A DNA stretch of 64,000 nt from the NCBI RefSeq assembly GCF_000935125.1, contig NZ_JRKI01000061.1, positions 434,001 through 498,000 of the forward strand. The letters are read 5' to 3'. Source of the DNA: Streptomyces natalensis ATCC 27448 (GTDB lineage Bacteria > Actinomycetota > Actinomycetes > Streptomycetales > Streptomycetaceae). The stretch's first letter is position 1, and every line of letters starts with the position of its first letter. Both the position numbers and the translations under genes were made by a program. The notes under the pieces were generated by a model that saw only the letters and a list, made by a program, of their open reading frames with translations, had not been told where the DNA came from and made no database searches. Shown here in pieces: positions 17,321-25,452 of the stretch.

Positions 17321-17426
17321 GGCGGTGCACCTCCTAGCCCAACGATGCGCCGCGCAGGGACGGCCCACAACGCAGACGAGCGCATGCGGGGGCCTTCGCG
17401 GGCCCCGCTGGCCCATCGGACAGGCG

Positions 17427-18380
17427 CTAGAACACCGACCACCCGGTCAACGTGGTGAAGTGGTCCAGCGCCGCCGCGCCCGCGACCGAGTTGCCCCGGG
17501 CGTCCAGGCCCGGACTCCAGACGCACAGCGTGCAGCGCCCCGGCACCACGGCCACGATCCCGCCGCCGACGCCGCTCTTGGCGGGCAGCCCCACCCGGTA
17601 GGCGAACTCCCCCGCCGCGTCATACGTCCCGCAGGTCAGCATCACCGCGTTGATCCGCTTGGCCTCGCGGGCCTCCAGGAGGCGGCTGCCGTCGGCCCGC
17701 AGCCCGTGGCGGGCCAGGAAGCCGCCGGCGACAGCCAGGTCGCGGCAGCTCATCTCGACGGAGCACTGCCAGAAGTAGTGCTCGATGACGCGGGGAACGG
17801 GGTTCTCCAGGTTGCCGAAGGACGCCATGAAGTGCGCCAGCGCCGCATTGCGGTCGCCGTGCTCGGCCTCGGAGTCGGCCACCGCCTGGTCGAAGGCCAG
17901 GTCCGGATTGCCGCTCTCCTCGCGCAGGAAGTGCAGCAGCGCGGTGCTGGCGTCACCGGTGAGGGTCAGCAGGCGGTCGGTGACCACCAGGGCGCCGGCG
18001 TTGATGAACGGGTTGCGCGGGATGCCGTTCTCCGCCTCCAGCTGGACCAGCGAATTGAACGGCGTACCGGACGGCTCGCGGCCCACCCGCCGCCAGATCT
18101 CGTCCTCGTGGTACCCGGCGCTGCCCCCTGGGCCCCCGGGGCTGCCGTGCCCCTGGGACATCACCAGCGCCAGCGAGAAGGTCTTGGAGATGGACTGGAC
18201 GGAGAACGGCACCTCCCAGTCGCCGGCCCCGTAGACCTCGCCGTGGATATCGGCCACCGCGATCCCGAAGCGGTCCGCACGCACCCGCTCCAGCGCGGGT
18301 ATGTAGTCGGCGACCTGTCCCCGTCCCACGTAGGGCCGGGCATGGGCCGCTACCTCGTCGATCACGGCCTGGTAGTCCAT
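17427..18380 (-). CDS. glsA: Glutaminase (serine-dependent, GlsA type)
   Basis: 317-residue glutaminase A, a beta-lactamase-like fold that hydrolyses glutamine to glutamate and ammonia. The catalytic SxxK tetrad is FSVQSISK (Ser63, Lys66). NPFINAGALV, the conserved Asn-rich substrate region, and GLPAKSGVGGGIVAVVPG near the C-terminus are intact. Length is normal. The start at 18380 follows homologues; upstream sequence in the same frame is basic and non-coding in character. It has no signal peptide and no obvious operon partners. Confidence 0.93.
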   Translation of the reverse strand: MDYQAVIDEVAAHARPYVGRGQVADYIPALERVRADRFGIAVADIHGEVYGAGDWEVPFSVQSISKTFSLALVMSQGHGSPGGPGGSAGYHEDEIWRRVGREPSGTPFNSLVQLEAENGIPRNPFINAGALVVTDRLLTLTGDASTALLHFLREESGNPDLAFDQAVADSEAEHGDRNAALAHFMASFGNLENPVPRVIEHYFWQCSVEMSCRDLAVAGGFLARHGLRADGSRLLEAREAKRINAVMLTCGTYDAAGEFAYRVGLPAKSGVGGGIVAVVPGRCTLCVWSPGLDARGNSVAGAAALDHFTTLTGWSVF

Positions 18381-18648
18381 GACGCACACGCTAACCCGGC
18401 GCCGCCGCGCCTCCCATCGGAGCCCCCGCCCGCGGCCGCACCCGGTGCGCCGCGCCGCGCCGTTCCGCCCCGTTCCGCCCCGTCGCGGTAACCGCTTGCG
18501 CCGTGCGGCCCACCCGCCGTCGCGCGCCGGCCCCAGGTCCGCCAGCCTGGCACGGGAACCCCACGGCCGTCCGCGCCGTTGATCCCATTGATCGCTTTCA
18601 TCCCGTACCCGTACGGCGGCTACGGCACCGAGTTCACGGAGGCAGCAG

Positions 18649-18882
18649 ATGTCAGGGTTTCTCGACCGGGCCAAGGAGCAGGCGCAGCGCGGACTGGCGG
18701 AGGGCAAGAAGAAGGTCGACGAAGTCCAGGCCCACCGCGCCGGGTCGGAGCTGCTGAAGAAGCTGGGCTCCGCGTACTACGCCGAGCGCAGCGGCAGCGG
18801 TTCGCCGGAGGCGACCCGGGAAGCGCTCGGCGCGGTGGAGGCCCATATCAACGCCCACGGGGACGCGTTCCTGAGCGGCTGA
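18649..18882 (+). CDS. Small charged helical protein
   Basis: 77 residues, highly charged and probably helical: FLDRAKEQAQRGLAEGKKKVDEVQ would form a coiled coil. GGAGGCAG lies 6-13 bp before the ATG, a good ribosome site. No cysteines or membrane segments are present. I recognise it only as a conserved small Streptomyces protein without a function. Confidence 0.7.
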   Translation: MSGFLDRAKEQAQRGLAEGKKKVDEVQAHRAGSELLKKLGSAYYAERSGSGSPEATREALGAVEAHINAHGDAFLSG

Positions 18883-19042
18883 TGCATGAGGGCGTGCGGG
18901 GCGCGGCCGGAATCGCTCGCACACCCCCGAACAACCGGTCCGTTTTATGTCGTTCCACAGCATCGGTCCCGACCCATCCCGTAGAAGCGAGGCATGAGGC
19001 GGTGCGCGGTCGGCGGCCGCCGCACATGGATCGGAGCCGGTC

Positions 19043-19633
19043 ATGGCCGTACCGCTGTCCGCCGCCCGCTTTCTTGAGGCCCTGAAGGCCGAGGGGCTGA
19101 GGGTCGTCGAGGTGGGCGACTGGAAGACGCACAACCGCGCGCACATGGGGCCCTGGGGCCCGGTGCACGGCGTCATGGTGCACCACACCGCGACATCCGG
19201 CACCGAAAGCACCGTACGGCTCTGCTACAACGGCCACGCCGACCTCCCGGGCCCCCTGTGCCACGGCCTGATCGCCAAGGACGGGACGGTGCATCTGGTC
19301 GGCTGCGGCCGCGCCAACCACGCCGGGCTCGGTGACGGCGACGTGCTGCGCGCGGTGATCGCCGAGAAGCGGCTGCCACCGGACAGCGCCACCGACACCG
19401 ACGGCAATCAGGTCTTCTACGGCTTCGAGTGCGAGAACCTCGGCGACGGCACGGACCCCTGGCCGCCGGCCCAGACGGCGGCCCTGGAGAAGGCCGCGGC
19501 GGCCCTGTGCCGGGCGCACGGCTGGAACGAACGCTCGGTGATCGGCCATCTGGAGTGGCAGCCGGGCAAGGTCGATCCCCGGGGCTTCACCATGGACGCG
19601 CTGCGCGAGCGGATCCGCGAACGCCTGAAGTGA
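19043..19633 (+). CDS. N-acetylmuramoyl-L-alanine amidase (Amidase_2/PGRP fold)
   Basis: 196-residue zinc amidase domain. Expected ligands are His in GVMVHHTATSG and His with Asp in GHLEWQPGKVDPRG. The substrate loop FYGFECENLGDGTDPWP is the form common in phage and actinobacterial amidases. There is no signal peptide and no cell-wall-binding domain, so the enzyme would be cytoplasmic unless released by lysis or a non-classical route. It may recycle or remodel peptidoglycan, or be a domesticated phage endolysin; no other phage gene is nearby. Confidence 0.85.
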   Translation: MAVPLSAARFLEALKAEGLRVVEVGDWKTHNRAHMGPWGPVHGVMVHHTATSGTESTVRLCYNGHADLPGPLCHGLIAKDGTVHLVGCGRANHAGLGDGDVLRAVIAEKRLPPDSATDTDGNQVFYGFECENLGDGTDPWPPAQTAALEKAAAALCRAHGWNERSVIGHLEWQPGKVDPRGFTMDALRERIRERLK

Positions 19634-19688
19634 CCCCGCGGGCCCGGCGGCCGCACCGCGCCGCGCCGCACCCGGGGACAATGGCGGT

Positions 19689-20603
19689 ATGCCCCGCCCC
19701 GACCCGGCCGCCGCCCTGCGCCCCCGCCTCCCCTCCCCCCTCCAGGAGATCGAGGACGCCCCGTTCGCCCGCCGCGGCGTGCGGCTGCTGCTCAAACGGG
19801 ACGATCTGATCCACCCCGATCTGCCGGGCAACAAGTGGCGCAAGCTCGCACCGAATCTGCGGGCCGCGGCGGCGGCCGGGGAGCGCGCGCTGCTGACCTT
19901 CGGCGGCGCGTACTCCAACCATCTGCGCGCCACCGCCGCGGCCGGCCGGCTCCTCGGCTTCGCCACCATCGGCGTGGTCCGCGGCGACGAGCTGGCCCGT
20001 GCGCCGCTCAACCCGTCCCTGGCCCGGTGCGCCGCCGACGGCATGCGACTGCACTTCATCGACCGGACCCGCTACCGCCGCAAGACCGACCCGGACGTGC
20101 TCGCCGGCCTGCACGACCGCTTCGGCGCCTTCCGCGTGATACCGGAGGGCGGCAGCAACTCCCTTGCCGCGCAGGGGTGTACGGAGCTGGGCCGGGAGCT
20201 GCGCGGGGCCGCGGACACGGTGGCGGTGGCCTGCGGTACGGGCGGCACCCTGGCCGGCCTGGCCGCGGGGCTCGCCCCAAGGCAGCGCGCCCTCGGCATC
20301 CCCGTCCTCAAGGGCGGCACCGGCGCCCCGCACTTCCTCCAGCAGACCGTCGAGGACCTCCAGCGCGCGGCCTTCGGCGGGCCGCGCGGCAGCTGGCACC
20401 TGGACCCCCGCTTCCACTTCGGCGGCTACGCCCGCAGCACCCCCGAACTGGACGCCTTCGCCGCCGCCTTCGAAGCCCGCCACGCCCTCCCGGTGGAACG
20501 CACCTACGTCGCCAAGCTCCTGTACGGCCTGACCACCCTGGCCGAGGAGGACGCCTTCCCCCGGGGCACCACCGTGGCAGCCGTCATCACCGGCACCCCG
20601 TAG
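19689..20603 (+). CDS. PLP-dependent D-cysteine desulfhydrase/ACC deaminase-like enzyme
   Basis: 304-residue fold-type II PLP enzyme. The cofactor lysine lies in LPGNKWRKLAPNL, and TFGGAYSNHLRATAAAG holds the Asn/Ser contacts. GGSNSLAAQGCTELGREL and VAVACGTGGTLAGLAAGL are the phosphate-binding patches. The group includes ACC deaminase and D-cysteine desulfhydrase; sequence alone does not decide. It is transcribed convergently with the Na+/H+ antiporter gene with only 6 bp between them. Confidence 0.82.
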   Translation: MPRPDPAAALRPRLPSPLQEIEDAPFARRGVRLLLKRDDLIHPDLPGNKWRKLAPNLRAAAAAGERALLTFGGAYSNHLRATAAAGRLLGFATIGVVRGDELARAPLNPSLARCAADGMRLHFIDRTRYRRKTDPDVLAGLHDRFGAFRVIPEGGSNSLAAQGCTELGRELRGAADTVAVACGTGGTLAGLAAGLAPRQRALGIPVLKGGTGAPHFLQQTVEDLQRAAFGGPRGSWHLDPRFHFGGYARSTPELDAFAAAFEARHALPVERTYVAKLLYGLTTLAEEDAFPRGTTVAAVITGTP

Positions 20604-20609
20604 CCGCCC

Positions 20610-22208
20610 CTACGCCCGCTCGCGGTAGGCCGCCGCCTCCTCCAGGTCGAGCCGGCGCAGCAGCGTGCGCAGCATCTCGTCGTCGATGCGGCGTGCGTCG
20701 CGCAGCTCGACGAAGACCCGGCGTTCGGCGTCGATCATGTCGCGGGCGAGGCGGCGGTAGGTCTCGTCGGCGGATTCGCCGGTTTCCGCGTTGACCGTGC
20801 CGAGCCGTTCCCAGACGGCGTTGCGGCGCCGCTCCAGAACGGTCCGCAGACGGCCGGAAAGGGGCCCTGGAAGCGCGTTGCGGGGATCTTCGAGGAGTTC
20901 ATCCAGCCGCGCCTCCGCGGCCCGTGAGGCGTCGTTCTGCGCCTGCGCCTCGACGAGCGTCTCGGCCTGCGGATCGCGGCCGGGCAGCCGCAGCGCGCGG
21001 ATCAGCGGCGGCAGCGTCAGGCCCTGGACGACGAGGGTGGCCAGGACGGTGGTGAAGGTCAGGAACAGCACGAGGTTGCGGGCCGGGAAGGGCCCGCCGC
21101 CGTGCACCACGGCCGGGACGGAGAAGGCGATGGCCAGCGACACCACGCCGCGCATCCCGGCCCAGCCGACGATGACCGGCGCGGTCCAGTGCGTATCGGG
21201 TTCGCGGGCACGGATCCGGGCGGACAGGGCGCGCGGCAGATACGTGGCGGGAAAGACCCACACGTAGCGCGCGACGACCACGACGGCGAAGACCGCGGCC
21301 GCGTACCCGAGGGCCCGGCCCGTCCCGAACTCCCCCAGGCCGCGCAGCACGACCGGCAGCTGGAGCCCGATCAGCGCGAAGACCGCGGACTCCAGCACGA
21401 AGGAGACGACCTTCCAGACGGCCTCCTCCTGGAGCCTGGTCTCGAAGTCGACCTGCCAGGAGCGGTGGCCCAGGTAGAGGCCGACCACGACGACGGCCAG
21501 CACCCCGGAGGCGCCGACCTGTTCGGCGGCCGCGTACGCGGTGAACGGGATGAGCAGCGAGAGGGTGTTCTCCAGCAGCGCCTCGTCCCGCAGCCGGCAG
21601 CGCAGCCAGTGCAGCGGCACCATCAGGACGACGCCGATGCCGATGCCGCCCAGGGAGGCGACGGCGAATTCCCGGATGCCGTCGCCCCAGGTGGCGCCGA
21701 CCCCGACGGCCGCGGCCAGTGCCACCTTGTAGGCGGTGATCGCGGTGGCGTCGTTGACCAGCGATTCGCCCTGGAGAATCGTGGTGATCCGGCTCGGCAG
21801 CCCGAGTCTGCGGGCGATGGCGGTGGCCGCCACGGCGTCCGGCGGTGCGACGACCGCGCCCAGCACCATCGCGGCGGTCAGCGGAAGGCCCGGGATGAGC
21901 AGGTAGGCGGCCCAGCCCACCACCAGGGTCGCGAAGAGGACGTACCCGAAGGACAGCAGCGCGACCGGACGCAGGTTGGCCCGCAGGTCGAGGTACGAGC
22001 TGTCGAGTGCCGCGGTGTGCAGCAGCGGGGGCAGCAGCAGCGGCAGCACGATGTGCGGGTCGAGGGTGTAGTCGGGGATGCCGGGGATGTACGAGGCCGC
22101 GAGCCCGGCAGCGACGAGCAGCAGGGGCGCCGCGACGGGGGTGCGCCGCGCCAGTCCGGCGACCGCCGCGCTCCCCGCGACCAGCAACAGCAGCGGCATC
22201 ACATCCAT
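20610..22208 (-). CDS. Na+/H+ antiporter (CPA1/NhaP type)
   Basis: 532-residue cation/proton antiporter. About twelve membrane helices fill residues 1-400. The ion site includes APPDAVAATAIARRLGLP and GESLVNDATAITAYK, and VGWAGMRGVVSLAIAFSVP is the late conserved helix. The C-terminal 130 residues form a charged cytoplasmic, likely helical domain (RLDLEEAAAYRERA end). The start at 22208 (MDVMPLLLL) fits the first helix. Divergent, 72 bp away, is a UBP zinc-finger gene, a pairing that recurs in actinobacteria (recalled). Confidence 0.92.
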   Translation of the reverse strand: MDVMPLLLLVAGSAAVAGLARRTPVAAPLLLVAAGLAASYIPGIPDYTLDPHIVLPLLLPPLLHTAALDSSYLDLRANLRPVALLSFGYVLFATLVVGWAAYLLIPGLPLTAAMVLGAVVAPPDAVAATAIARRLGLPSRITTILQGESLVNDATAITAYKVALAAAVGVGATWGDGIREFAVASLGGIGIGVVLMVPLHWLRCRLRDEALLENTLSLLIPFTAYAAAEQVGASGVLAVVVVGLYLGHRSWQVDFETRLQEEAVWKVVSFVLESAVFALIGLQLPVVLRGLGEFGTGRALGYAAAVFAVVVVARYVWVFPATYLPRALSARIRAREPDTHWTAPVIVGWAGMRGVVSLAIAFSVPAVVHGGGPFPARNLVLFLTFTTVLATLVVQGLTLPPLIRALRLPGRDPQAETLVEAQAQNDASRAAEARLDELLEDPRNALPGPLSGRLRTVLERRRNAVWERLGTVNAETGESADETYRRLARDMIDAERRVFVELRDARRIDDEMLRTLLRRLDLEEAAAYRERA

Positions 22209-22280
22209 GGTCCCCGTCCCGTCCCCGCGGCTCTCCGGTGGCGGCCTCGGCGGCCGTACCGGCGATCTAACCTGGCCACC

Positions 22281-22541
22281 ATGACTGAGTGCACGCATGT
22301 TCCAGAACTGCCGCGCGCCGAACCGGCTCCGCTGAGCGTCACCTGCCCGGAATGCCTGGCGGTCGGCAGCCACCCGGTGCAGCTGCGGCTGTGCCTGGTC
22401 TGCGGCCATGTCGGCTGCTGCGATTCCTCGCCGTACCGGCATGCGACCGCGCACTACGAGGAAACCGGCCATCCGGTGATGCGGTCGTTCGAGCCGGGCG
22501 ACGACTGGCGCTGGTGCTTCGTCGACCAGCTCCTGGTTTGA
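22281..22541 (+). CDS. UBP-type zinc-finger protein
   Basis: 86-residue protein made almost entirely of a ZnF-UBP domain. Cys and His ligands are visible in ECTHV, TCPECLAVG, LRLCLVCGHVGCCDSS and HATAHYEETGHPV, matching the three-zinc ubiquitin-protease finger. Eukaryotic versions bind free ubiquitin C-termini, and bacteria lack ubiquitin, so the ligand here must differ. The divergent placement with the Na+/H+ antiporter suggests shared control. Confidence 0.88.
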   Translation: MTECTHVPELPRAEPAPLSVTCPECLAVGSHPVQLRLCLVCGHVGCCDSSPYRHATAHYEETGHPVMRSFEPGDDWRWCFVDQLLV

Positions 22542-22590
22542 GCGCCGGCGGCCGCCCCATGCGCATGACCTTTGGCCGTAGCCTGACGGA

Positions 22591-23079
22591 ATGATCCGCG
22601 AAGCGACGCCCGACGACATTCCCGTGATCCTGGCCATGATCCGCGAGCTGGCCGCCTATGAGCGCGTCCCGCACGAGGCGCGGGCCACCGAGCCGCAGCT
22701 GAAGGAGGCGCTCTTCGGCGCCCACCCGGCGGCCTTCGCCCTGATCGCGGAGGCGGCCGGCACCCCGGTGGGCTTTGCCCTGTGGTTCAGGAACTTCTCC
22801 ACCTGGACGGGCACGCACGGTATCTATCTGGAGGACCTCTACGTACGGCCCGAGGCGCGCGGCGGCGGCCACGGCAAGGCGCTGCTCGCGGCCCTGGCCG
22901 AGATATGCGTGGCCCGCGGCTATCAGCGTTTCGAATGGTCCGTGCTGGACTGGAACGAGCCGTCCATCGGTTTCTACCGGTCGATCGGCGCCGAGCCCAT
23001 GGACGAGTGGACGGTCCACCGCCTCACCGGGGACGCGCTCCACGAACTCGCCGCCGCCTCATCTGCCAACGGAGCGTAA
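22591..23079 (+). CDS. GNAT N-acetyltransferase, spermidine/diamine type
   Basis: 162 residues. The strand-loop LEDLYVRPEARGGGHGKALLAALAEI is the acetyl-CoA site (R-x-x-G-x-G/K). RFEWSVLDWNEPSIGFYRSIGAEPMDEW is the C-terminal catalytic region, as in SSAT-like diamine N-acetyltransferases. It would acetylate a small amine. It lies just 49 bp after the UBP gene on the same strand, so co-transcription is possible. Confidence 0.88.
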   Translation: MIREATPDDIPVILAMIRELAAYERVPHEARATEPQLKEALFGAHPAAFALIAEAAGTPVGFALWFRNFSTWTGTHGIYLEDLYVRPEARGGGHGKALLAALAEICVARGYQRFEWSVLDWNEPSIGFYRSIGAEPMDEWTVHRLTGDALHELAAASSANGA

Positions 23080-23383
23080 TCGGGATGGATTTGGCCGTGC
23101 AGCCCTCTAGCCACGGTCCGTACTCATGGCCGTACAATAGGTAACAGCGAGTGACGACTACGGCGCGCCGCGACCGCGAGCCGCAGTGCCGCCCGGACAG
23201 CAGTCGTGCTCCTTCCGGGCGACACCGGCCCACAGATCGCGATAGCGTCACAGCCGAACCATGTGCTGCGCCGGATCGTTCTCCTTTCACCCGACGGGAG
23301 AATGCGGCCGGCGTGGATGTCCCGAGGCCCTCGGAGCGTCCAGCATTCCAGCTCAACCAGCTTGTGCCACCTTGGAGGTGAGG
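23080..23383. promoter_or_regulatory. Upstream region of the anti-sigma/sigma operon
   Basis: 304 bases without a gene. TACAATAGGTAAC at 23144-23156 is the most A/T-rich part and could hold a -10 element. An inverted repeat TTCTCC-N12-GGAGAA spans 23279-23302. GGAGG at 23374-23378 is the ribosome site of the next gene. SigB-family operons are often autoregulated, but I cannot assign a specific promoter. Confidence 0.4.
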
Positions 23384-23797
23384 GTGTCCCAGATCGCAGG
23401 CGAGCCCGGGACTCAGGACTTCGTGGAAGTCCGTCTGCCCGCTGCGGGTGCCTACCTGTCCGTGCTGCGTACGGCCACGGCCGGGCTCGCAGCCCGCTTG
23501 GACTTCACCCTCGACGAGATCGAGGATCTGCGCATCGCGGTCGACGAAGCGTGCGCGATCCTCCTGCAACAGGCCGTCCCCGGCAGCGTGCTCAGCTGCG
23601 TCTTCCGCCTGATCGACGACGCGCTGGCGGTGACCGTGTCGGCCCCGACGACCGACGGCCGTGCCCCGGAGCGCGACACCTTCGCCTGGACGGTGCTCTC
23701 CGCACTGGCCGGCAAGGTCGAGTCCACCGTCTCCGAGGACCGTACGGTCACCATCAGCCTGTACAAGGAGCGCGGCGCCGGTCCCGGACCGTCATGA
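23384..23797 (+). CDS. Anti-sigma factor of the RsbW/SpoIIAB type
   Basis: 137-residue GHKL-type ATPase/kinase. FTLDEIEDLRIAVDEACAILL contains the N-box region (E-x-x-x-A-V-D-E-A), and the C-terminal part ends in DRTVTISLYKERG. The GTG at 23384 is five bases after GGAGG and is the chosen start. It lies 16 bp before a SigB-family sigma gene, which it should bind and inhibit until an anti-anti-sigma factor intervenes. By gene order it may be the UshX/PrsH-type partner of SigH; this is recalled, not proven. Confidence 0.87.
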   Translation: MSQIAGEPGTQDFVEVRLPAAGAYLSVLRTATAGLAARLDFTLDEIEDLRIAVDEACAILLQQAVPGSVLSCVFRLIDDALAVTVSAPTTDGRAPERDTFAWTVLSALAGKVESTVSEDRTVTISLYKERGAGPGPS

Positions 23798-23813
23798 CCG
23801 AACAGGGGGCCCC

Positions 23814-24806
23814 GTGAAAGATCTCGAACGCGGCACGCGGATGGCGCCTGTGGCCATCCCCGGGCAACAGGCCCGGCCGCATCCGGTGGGCACGGACGAC
23901 CACGGCGGCCGGTTGGACGCGGCGGAGCAGGCAGAGCGGGCGGACCACATGGACCACAGCGAGCAGCAGGGGCAGCAGGCGGACCGGCATGATCCGCCGG
24001 CCGCCGCGCCAGAGCCCCACGACGAACAGCACCCCCGCACACCGCACGATCCCCAGGACCGCAGCGGTGCGCGGGCGATGTTCCACGAGCTGCGCAAGCT
24101 CCCCGACGGCTCCCCGGAGCGCGCGGAGCTGCGCAACACCCTCGTACGGATGCATCTGCCGCTCGTCGAGCATCTGGCCCGGCGGTTCCGCAACCGCGGT
24201 GAGCCGCTGGACGATCTGACCCAGGTCGCCACCATCGGTCTGATCAAGTCCGTGGACCGTTTCGACCCGGAGCGCGGTGTGGAGTTCTCCACGTACGCCA
24301 CGCCCACCGTGGTCGGCGAGATCAAGCGGCACTTCCGCGACAAGGGCTGGGCGGTCCGCGTCCCGCGCCGCCTCCAGGAGCTGCGGCTGTCGCTGACGAC
24401 GGCGACCGCCGAGCTCTCCCAGCGCCACGGCCGGGCCCCGACCGTCCATGAGCTGGCCGAGCATCTTGCGATCTCCGAGGAAGAGGTCCTGGAGGGCCTG
24501 GAGTCGGCGAACGCCTACAGCACGCTGTCCCTGGACGTGCCGGACACGGACGACGAGTCCCCGGCCGTCGCCGACACCCTCGGCGCCGAGGACGAGGCGC
24601 TGGAGGGGGTGGAGTACCGCGAGTCGCTCAAACCGCTGCTGGAGGACCTGCCGCCGCGGGAGAAGAAGATCCTGCTGCTCCGCTTCTTCGGCAATATGAC
24701 CCAGTCGCAGATCGCCCAGGAGGTCGGCATCTCCCAGATGCATGTCTCGCGCCTGCTGGCCCGTACGCTCGCGCAGCTGCGGGACAAGCTCCTGGTGGAG
24801 GAGTGA
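23814..24806 (+). CDS. SigB/SigF-family RNA polymerase sigma factor (possible SigH)
   Basis: About 330 residues. Region 2 (LVEHLARRFRNRGEPLDDLTQVATIGLIKSVDRF), region 3 and region 4 (MTQSQIAQEVGISQMHVSRLLA) are complete. A histidine/glutamine-rich hydrophilic extension of about 85 residues precedes region 2, longer than in plain SigF proteins. S. coelicolor SigH, next to comparable genes, has such an extension and several isoforms. The GTG at 23814 follows a purine-rich AGGGGG site; ATG at 23841 is an alternative. A strong terminator follows. Confidence 0.88.
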   Translation: MKDLERGTRMAPVAIPGQQARPHPVGTDDHGGRLDAAEQAERADHMDHSEQQGQQADRHDPPAAAPEPHDEQHPRTPHDPQDRSGARAMFHELRKLPDGSPERAELRNTLVRMHLPLVEHLARRFRNRGEPLDDLTQVATIGLIKSVDRFDPERGVEFSTYATPTVVGEIKRHFRDKGWAVRVPRRLQELRLSLTTATAELSQRHGRAPTVHELAEHLAISEEEVLEGLESANAYSTLSLDVPDTDDESPAVADTLGAEDEALEGVEYRESLKPLLEDLPPREKKILLLRFFGNMTQSQIAQEVGISQMHVSRLLARTLAQLRDKLLVEE

Positions 24807-24848
24807 GCACGCGCGGGTGAACGAGCCGCGCCGGGGCGCGGCGCGAAA

Positions 24849-24888
24849 ACGGCGGTGGGCGGGTCCGTACGGGCCCGCCCACCGCCGT
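24849..24888. terminator. Bidirectional terminator hairpin
   Basis: Perfect 15-bp arms (ACGGCGGTGGGCGGG and its complement), extended by three further pairs, close a GTAC loop. It separates the + strand sigma gene from the convergent membrane-protein gene and can stop both. Confidence 0.85.
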
Positions 24889-24905
24889 GTCGTCTCCCGG
24901 CGACG

Positions 24906-25358
24906 CTACGGCGTCTCGCGGGGGCCGATGCCCAGCGCCACGGTCGCCGTCGGGTTGACCAGCAGGGCGAGCACCACGACCGCCGCGGCGGCCAGCGCGG
25001 ACCCGGCGGCGACCAGCGCCCCGCCGCCCTTGATCAGCATCCAGGCGACCGGCAGCGCCACGATCTGGGTGATCAGCGAGGGGCCGCGGCTCCAGCGGCG
25101 CAACAGCCACAGCCCGCGGGCTGCGACCAGCGGCAGCACGGCGAGGGCGAGCACGGTCACCCCGCCCATCTCCGCCTGCTGCGCACTGTCCGGAGCCCCG
25201 GCCAGCCCCATGACCAGCATGTACGCGCCCAGGGCGGCCAGCGCCAGGCCCTCGACGCCGGTCAGCGCCGCGGCGGCGGTGATCCGGGCGGGCCGCGGTC
25301 CGGGCGTCGTGGGGGACTCGGCGGCACGGGCGGCGGACTGTTTCGGCTGACTGCTCAC
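24906..25358 (-). CDS. Integral membrane protein, four helices
   Basis: 150 residues, unrecognised. A charged N-terminus is followed by about four hydrophobic segments (roughly 27-52, 68-88, 95-115 and 118-145). The start is a GTG at 25358 (VSSQPKQSAARAAE), judged by codon bias. It is convergent with the sigma gene across a terminator and divergent from the lipid-kinase gene, with 94 bp between the starts. Function unknown. Confidence 0.72.
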   Translation of the reverse strand: MSSQPKQSAARAAESPTTPGPRPARITAAAALTGVEGLALAALGAYMLVMGLAGAPDSAQQAEMGGVTVLALAVLPLVAARGLWLLRRWSRGPSLITQIVALPVAWMLIKGGGALVAAGSALAAAAVVVLALLVNPTATVALGIGPRETP

Positions 25359-25424
25359 CCCAGCAGGGTAGCGCCGGCGGTGCCGGTGCCCGGGGGCCCG
25401 CACCCCGGGACGGGCGTGAGGCGG

Positions 25425-25442
25425 GTACCTACAGGTAGGTAC
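25425..25442. promoter_or_regulatory. Perfect palindrome upstream of the lipid kinase
   Basis: GTACCTAC-AG-GTAGGTAC, 8-bp perfect arms, ends 10 bp before the ATG at 25453. It lies in the divergent spacer shared with the membrane-protein gene. The centre contains TAGGTA, which resembles a -10 hexamer, so bound protein would block transcription. Confidence 0.6.
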
Positions 25443-25452
25443 GCTGCTTCCT

